Shown here piece after piece: positions 59,058 through 64,000 of a DNA stretch of 64,000 nucleotides. The DNA comes from Unio delphinus. Lineage: Eukaryota; Mollusca; Bivalvia; Unionida; Unionidae. Location: the NCBI GenBank assembly GCA_029339505.1, contig JAQISU010000098.1:1996001-2060000 (forward strand). Direction: 5' to 3'. Each line of letters starts with the position of its first letter. Position 1 is the first letter of the stretch. The translations under genes were made by a program, and so were the position numbers. A model generated the notes under the pieces. The model did no database searches and was not told the origin of the DNA. It saw only the letters and a program-made list of their open reading frames with translations.

Positions 59058-59205
59058 GATCATGCTGTACAAAATGTAATTATGTTCATCGTAGAAATGA
59101 CGTGTTCGTACAAGCCACAATTCAAGTTTCCCAAGTCAGTCAAAAAATATAATTATCCTTGTTAATGCCTTGTGGTTTATCTTAAAATATGTGATTAGCA
59201 TTCAG

Positions 59206-59420
59206 TTAGTTTGTGGTAATGGGAACATATGCACATATACCAGAGAATCACTTAACATTATTGTCAAACTCGTAGGCGACTGCATTCCGGGCGGCGTGCG
59301 TATTAACTTTGCATGTATTCAGTGCAATTACGAACCACATATACTCATTTCCAAGACGAATTCAACTGTAAACTACACTGACCCAGTTCTGCCGTCGCAT
59401 AAATGCTTAATTATATCTGG
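59206..59420 (+). CDS. Candidate Cys-rich exon
   Basis: An open plus frame runs from an acceptor-like GATTAGCATTCAG (ending 59205) to a donor ATCTGG|GTATGT (59421). It gives about 71 codons with six cysteines, reading LVCGNGNICTYTRESLN, GDCIPGGVRINFACIQC and PSHKCLI, with two N-glycosylation sequons (NST, NYT). The pattern suggests an extracellular domain. The frame has higher GC than its flanks. No family is recognised, and the acceptor's pyrimidine tract is weak. No other exon was found nearby. Confidence 0.33.
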
Positions 59421-60097
59421 GTATGTGCAGTTTGTAAAGAGTAATCAGTAGAACAAACAACATAGACTCTGATCTGCAGGCACATTATGATTCAAAAGAT
59501 CAAAATCTGTGTTGTTTGCAATTTGTAGCGATTTATAAACAAGTATATACAGTATCTGTTCTCTGATGATGAGTTTACCATAGTGATCGGAGCAATAACT
59601 ATTGACGATTAACATCAGACGTAAAAGATAGAGTTGAAGTGGGGAAAAGTATGGCACTCAATTCATTACCGCGCTACTCTCCATTCAATCTTTTAAAAAA
59701 AATTATTATTTTGTATAACTTTTTTTCATCAGTATTCAGGTAATACCGAAAGCGATTGATATAATGCACCTAATGCGTTTCCAAAAGTTATTGTCTCAGC
59801 TGCTCCACGCCCATGGACGTAAACACCTGGGGGTGGGGGATGTCAGTTGCTAAAGTATTACATTGGAATTAAGTAGCATTATTTGATTGTTGATATTATT
59901 TCGCTATTTTTTTTATTCAGTAGTAATATTTTGTTTAATTGTTTATAAAAAGAACAGTATGTGTGTATGCATGTACTAATTTGTTGAAACCAATTATGTA
60001 CAGAAATATCTTCAGTTTTCGATAACTAAGAGATCACTTTCTACATGGTTACAATGTCTCTGAACTGATGTTCTTAATTTATTTTACTTGCTCAATA
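59421..60097. other. No gene recognised
   Basis: AT-rich DNA; a short GC patch with ACCTGGGGGTGGGGG lies at about 59826-59840. Confidence 0.35.
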
Positions 60098-60182
60098 GGG
60101 TACAAATAAGACTGAATTATAGTTGTTTTAAATTATTTTACTAAGATTTATAAGGTCCAAATAAGACTGAATTATAGTTTTT
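60098..60182. repeat. Direct duplication, 55-bp spacing
   Basis: CAAATAAGACTGAATTATAG occurs at 60103 and again at 60158. Confidence 0.9.
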
Positions 60183-62224
60183 TTTCACTCTCCTGCATCA
60201 AGTCGAATCTCGTCATCAAGAGAGGGAGACGCTCGTTACATTTCGATGCTGTGAGCAAAGGTATTTCTTCTGCTAAACAATTAATTCTAAGGTCCAAAGG
60301 AATAACAATAAGACGACCTCTTATTGTATGGTCAGATAAACGAATAAAACATAAAAACACAGAATGACCGAGATGAAAGTTTTCCGGTTAAATTTTGACC
60401 TTTTTGTATCTATGTCTTGAAATGACCCCTGTTCCTGGGTGAAATAAATATATTTCTCTTCCTTGAAGTAAACGTACGAATCATGCATAGACCAAGTTCA
60501 AGGACATTGGTTTCATATAAGATGTAAACTTTCACAAGGACGACACTCATCGCTGTGTCGATCTATAAAAAAAAAAAATCTTTTTTTTTATTATTTCATA
60601 TAACTTACCATGATGGAGCCTTCCCGTGATTCAACATAAATATTTAACCAGTATCTTTTTTTAAAAAAAAGAAAGAAAAGAAAACGTCAATGTATTAACC
60701 AAAGCTATTGCAATTGTCGAAATATACTATTTTCATCTGGATCTAAAATGCCTCTTTTGAGTCTGAATTACTCCTCTGGATCTAAGTTGCATCCATTTGG
60801 TTTGAATTAAAATATCCCCAGAGTTATTACAGAATCAGAAAATTGGTGTCGAGGAAACGTACTAGTTAGCTGCATCACAACTGAGTAAATATTGTTCGTA
60901 AAATTTAACTTATGGAATCATTACACGTTTCCCAACACCAAATATAAAATGTTATTAACGTAGCCATCGGGTAGATGAAAAGGTTATACAAAAAGCTGTC
61001 ATAGGTCATCTATTGCAATTCATACTATGAAACCTCGCGCATTTATTTTCATAAAAATCAACCATTTTCCCGACAAGAACTTCTTCTTCGGTCGAAACAG
61101 AATGACGCAAGAACATCCGTTTCGATCTCACGTGACAAATACAGCTCCGACCAGAAGTCTGCATCTTTTTGAAACTGGATAATTGCTTGAAAAAATGCAA
61201 CTGTTAAATTCAATTTGCAAAGAAATTTATCATAACAAATTTGGTTGTCCTTGACCTTTCGTATCATAATGGTATATCGTGTAAAATTAATAAAATGTAA
61301 AGATTAATAATCAGCCGAAACTCGAAATGACCTAAATAACTATAGTCATTGTGGACGGGAATTTTCCACAAATTAATAAATTTATATTCTATGTGTGTGT
61401 GTGTGTGTTATATATCATATATAATGTGTGTAGATGATTGGTGTTATTCAAAGTTTCAGTTGACTATAGACTGCATGTGTGCGTGCGTACATACATAGTT
61501 TCTAACACAAAATTTAATTGGAATTTCATTACTGTTATTAACTGTATACTTTATTAATCATAGATTCGTCTGATTACACAATGAAGACAACACAATTATT
61601 TCATTCAATAAAAAGAAAATGGCGACATATTGTCTCACTAATAAAACGAAAGCTATTCGAATGGAAATATTCACTGAGAGTGTTTTACTCTGTCTATGCT
61701 CCACGTACAAAGGCTTCATGAATGATACATACACGCTATTATTTGTGTGGGATTCTTTTCAGGCTGTGATTATTATGCAATTTGATGTTCTTATCGTTCG
61801 CTGCAAGGCATCCAAACTTACAGGATGACGTCATAAAGGCTAATGATCCCACTGGAATTTGTCTGATAGCGGTGTAGAAACATGACTGCCTAGTGTCTTT
61901 CACTATTCTAGTTATCAATATTTAAAAGCAGTGAAAAATAAATGTAATAATCTAAAATAGATCGACACTGTTACACATATACAAAGGAATGAAGAAATCT
62001 CACATCACCATGGACCAAGTATCTATGTAAAGTCACGTGTTCGTACAGTCAAAATTAACCTGCATAATGTTATAGACTGCTGATATATTCAAGCTCCTGA
62101 AAGCAATAGTACATCAGACTAAACTGAAAACAGCGATATTATTTATGTATTTATTATATTCTTTTTTTGTAAAGTAAATAAATTTATAATTAGCGAAAAA
62201 TGCCTTCAAAATCAAATATTTGCA

Positions 62225-62228
<4 letters not shown>
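60183..62228. other. No supported gene; short ORFs noted
   Basis: Minus frames at 60172-60360 (MFLCFIRLSDHTIRG start) and 61058-61267 (MIRKVKDNQICYDKF start) begin at ATG and read as mixed protein-like sequence. The second contains a GTGAGA donor-like site near 61131. At 61619 a plus ATG sits in AAAATGGCGAC. None has a recognisable family. Confidence 0.3.

Positions 62229-62306
<78 letters not shown>
62229..62306. repeat. (CT)n microsatellite
   Basis: About 39 uninterrupted CT units. Confidence 0.95.
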
Positions 62307-62308
<2 letters not shown>

Positions 62309-62329
62309 TTCTGCAATAAAATATGTTAT

Positions 62330-62395
62330 CCTTGAATATATTGTTGCTTAATGTTGTATCCTCCTTGAATATATTGTTGCTTAAGGTTGTCTCCT
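62330..62395. repeat. 33-bp tandem duplication
   Basis: Units start at 62330 and 62363 (CCTTGAATATATTGTTGCTT) with two differences. Confidence 0.92.
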
Positions 62396-64000
62396 CCTAA
62401 CAACACTATCATAGGGAAAAAGATGATTGTCTTCCAACAACTTGTCATTCTCGAACGGCTTTACACCAAAAGGTCCATGTTACCTCTGACTGTCGTTACT
62501 TGCCTGGCTAAGTCTACGATATTGATTCTTATATCAAAGTGAGAAAAGTTCCTTTACATAAAAGAAGTTAAATGATCAATTCAATGAATGTATGTATTCT
62601 TTTATTTACTGAAATAATATTATGTGAAACATTAGCTGTTTTATACAAACTTAAAACCAGTTATGAAGTGAACGTGATCCAGAAACCAAATTGTACGTTG
62701 ACTCTCGCGTAGAGAAAATATCTTACATGCTTTACAAGAGTAATTATTAAATAATCATATACAATTTATAATGTATATTTTGAAAGGGATAGTCTCGTTT
62801 AAAGTCGGCAATTTCATAGAACTTTGTATTATTATAAGCGTATCATAGTATCTACAGTTACTGTGGAAAAATCTGAGATTTTCTTATTGCCTCATTTTTA
62901 TGGCTAGTGGAGCTTACTGTTTTCGTCATGTCTTAACATTTATGTAGGAAACGTGATTACGTGTCTGTAATAGTAAGAAGACAGACAAATCTAGCCAGGA
63001 ATTTCAAGTTTAGGGATTTAGATCCAGCGCTAAAGGCATGACTCGCCCTTAATGCCATCAAATCAACTTACAAAACTAAAGGGCATAATGTTTCCATGTA
63101 AGGTTTTAAGATCCAGTTGATTAAAACAAGGAAAGGACCATTTCAACAAATGTATATGTTTGTTATAAAACATCCAAAGTCTGGCATCAAGGCTAATGGC
63201 CCAAACAAAGCCAAATCTTTGGTGGATATTACTTGAGAGATCCCAGACACCAACACTAAATACACTGATAACTAATATGTCCTACTGTGAGTGTCGACCT
63301 AAGATCAAAAGTGCTCTATTTACAACGGGAATCAAAAGAAACGTTGAAGGCAATCCCGTTTGAACTTGGACCGCATTATGTAATATTGTTTACATGGTAA
63401 CAAGTTTTGATGGACGTTCAAGTTTTTTTTAAAAGACATCATAAGACTTTTATAATAGACTTATCACTTATTCTAGCTTAGTACATTCTGAATTTATAGT
63501 GTACATTTATATTTCAGGCTATTTCTTTCTAGCAGCAATTAATCTTTAAAATAAGTGAAATTCAAATAAGAGAGTCAAAAATAGTTGATAGCGTCTGCCT
63601 AAGTAAAATAATGTGTTTTATAGTTAAGATACTAAAGCTCGATACAGCATGCATTAATTACATGTCTTCTGTTTCTTTTCCGTCAAAAATTTCATTGTCA
63701 GTGATTGCAGAATATCTTCTCTGCTCAACAGTTAATATTACACATAATTGTCTGCATTCTTTTGGACTAAACACTGTACATTAGACAACAACAGGTCCAC
63801 AGTCTGGGGTAGCATATATGGGCTACTAAATACAGCAATTGTCATAACCCGACACGTTTCCATTGTTCCAAACAGTTACGAACCTGCAAGCAAGATGCAT
63901 TACATTTGAAACTATAGAACATATTCTCATTTGATTTACAAATTTACTGGAATATTTTTTCATCATGAACGCGGAACAATCATGTGAAAAAACAATTACC
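62396..64000. other. Right edge, no feature seen
   Basis: No convincing frame, SINE, LINE fragment or array. Confidence 0.4.

Overview
The window looks like AT-rich, intergene-poor DNA from an animal nuclear genome, most likely a lophotrochozoan and plausibly a mollusc. The grounds are: no dense ORFs or operons; many long microsatellites such as (TA)n, (AAT)n, (CT)n and (TTTA)n; tRNA-headed SINEs of the kind common in molluscs, with a conserved central domain and an (aac)-rich tail; and non-LTR retrotransposons of the CR1/L2 and RTE types. The species assignment is inference. No complete host gene is visible. Most long reading frames are retrotransposon debris or translations of simple repeats, and many start at non-ATG codons.

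Layout. 0.3-2.3 kb holds a 5'-truncated, decayed CR1/L2-like LINE (minus strand) with an (ATT)n 3' tail. 3.2-8.2 kb is the left gene-like zone: a CRE plus ETS motif pair that looks like a housekeeping promoter, a candidate minus-strand exon beside it, a 126-codon plus ORF carrying a 23-bp LINE splinter, a SINE, and a splice-flanked plus exon at 7.2 kb. 8-30 kb is mainly SINEs, microsatellites and minisatellites, including a 40-bp array at 10.6 kb, a 24-bp array open on both strands at 12.6-13.5 kb, and an array with unit near 43 bp at 29.6-30.5 kb. 30.6-33.5 kb is a second LINE copy holding a nested SINE with a 12-bp target duplication and a perfect 54-bp inverted repeat. 33.5-47.5 kb holds four SINE pieces and several short tandem arrays. 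At 48.0-48.1 kb a YY1/ETS-like start site overlaps a short minus-strand open frame that ends at a GTATGT donor; this is the best candidate for the 5' exon of a real gene. 49.2-51.4 kb is a third LINE copy, with a 105-bp direct repeat on either side of the region. 53.6-59.1 kb is a fourth LINE copy (plus strand) split by a nearly intact 3.2-kb RTE-type retrotransposon (minus strand) with a 10-bp target duplication. 59-64 kb is mostly featureless apart from one candidate Cys-rich exon and simple repeats.

The mobile elements can be partly ordered by nesting. The CR1/L2-like LINEs are oldest, with many frameshifts and lost catalytic residues. SINE family C and the RTE element inserted into them later. 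The RTE copy has only one frameshift and two stop codons in about 1,000 codons. I see no CRISPR array, operon, rRNA, functional tRNA gene or evident new biological system. The most distinctive items are the candidate YY1-site exon, the long perfect palindrome inside LINE copy 2, and the tiny LINE-derived insertion flanked by a 10-bp direct repeat.
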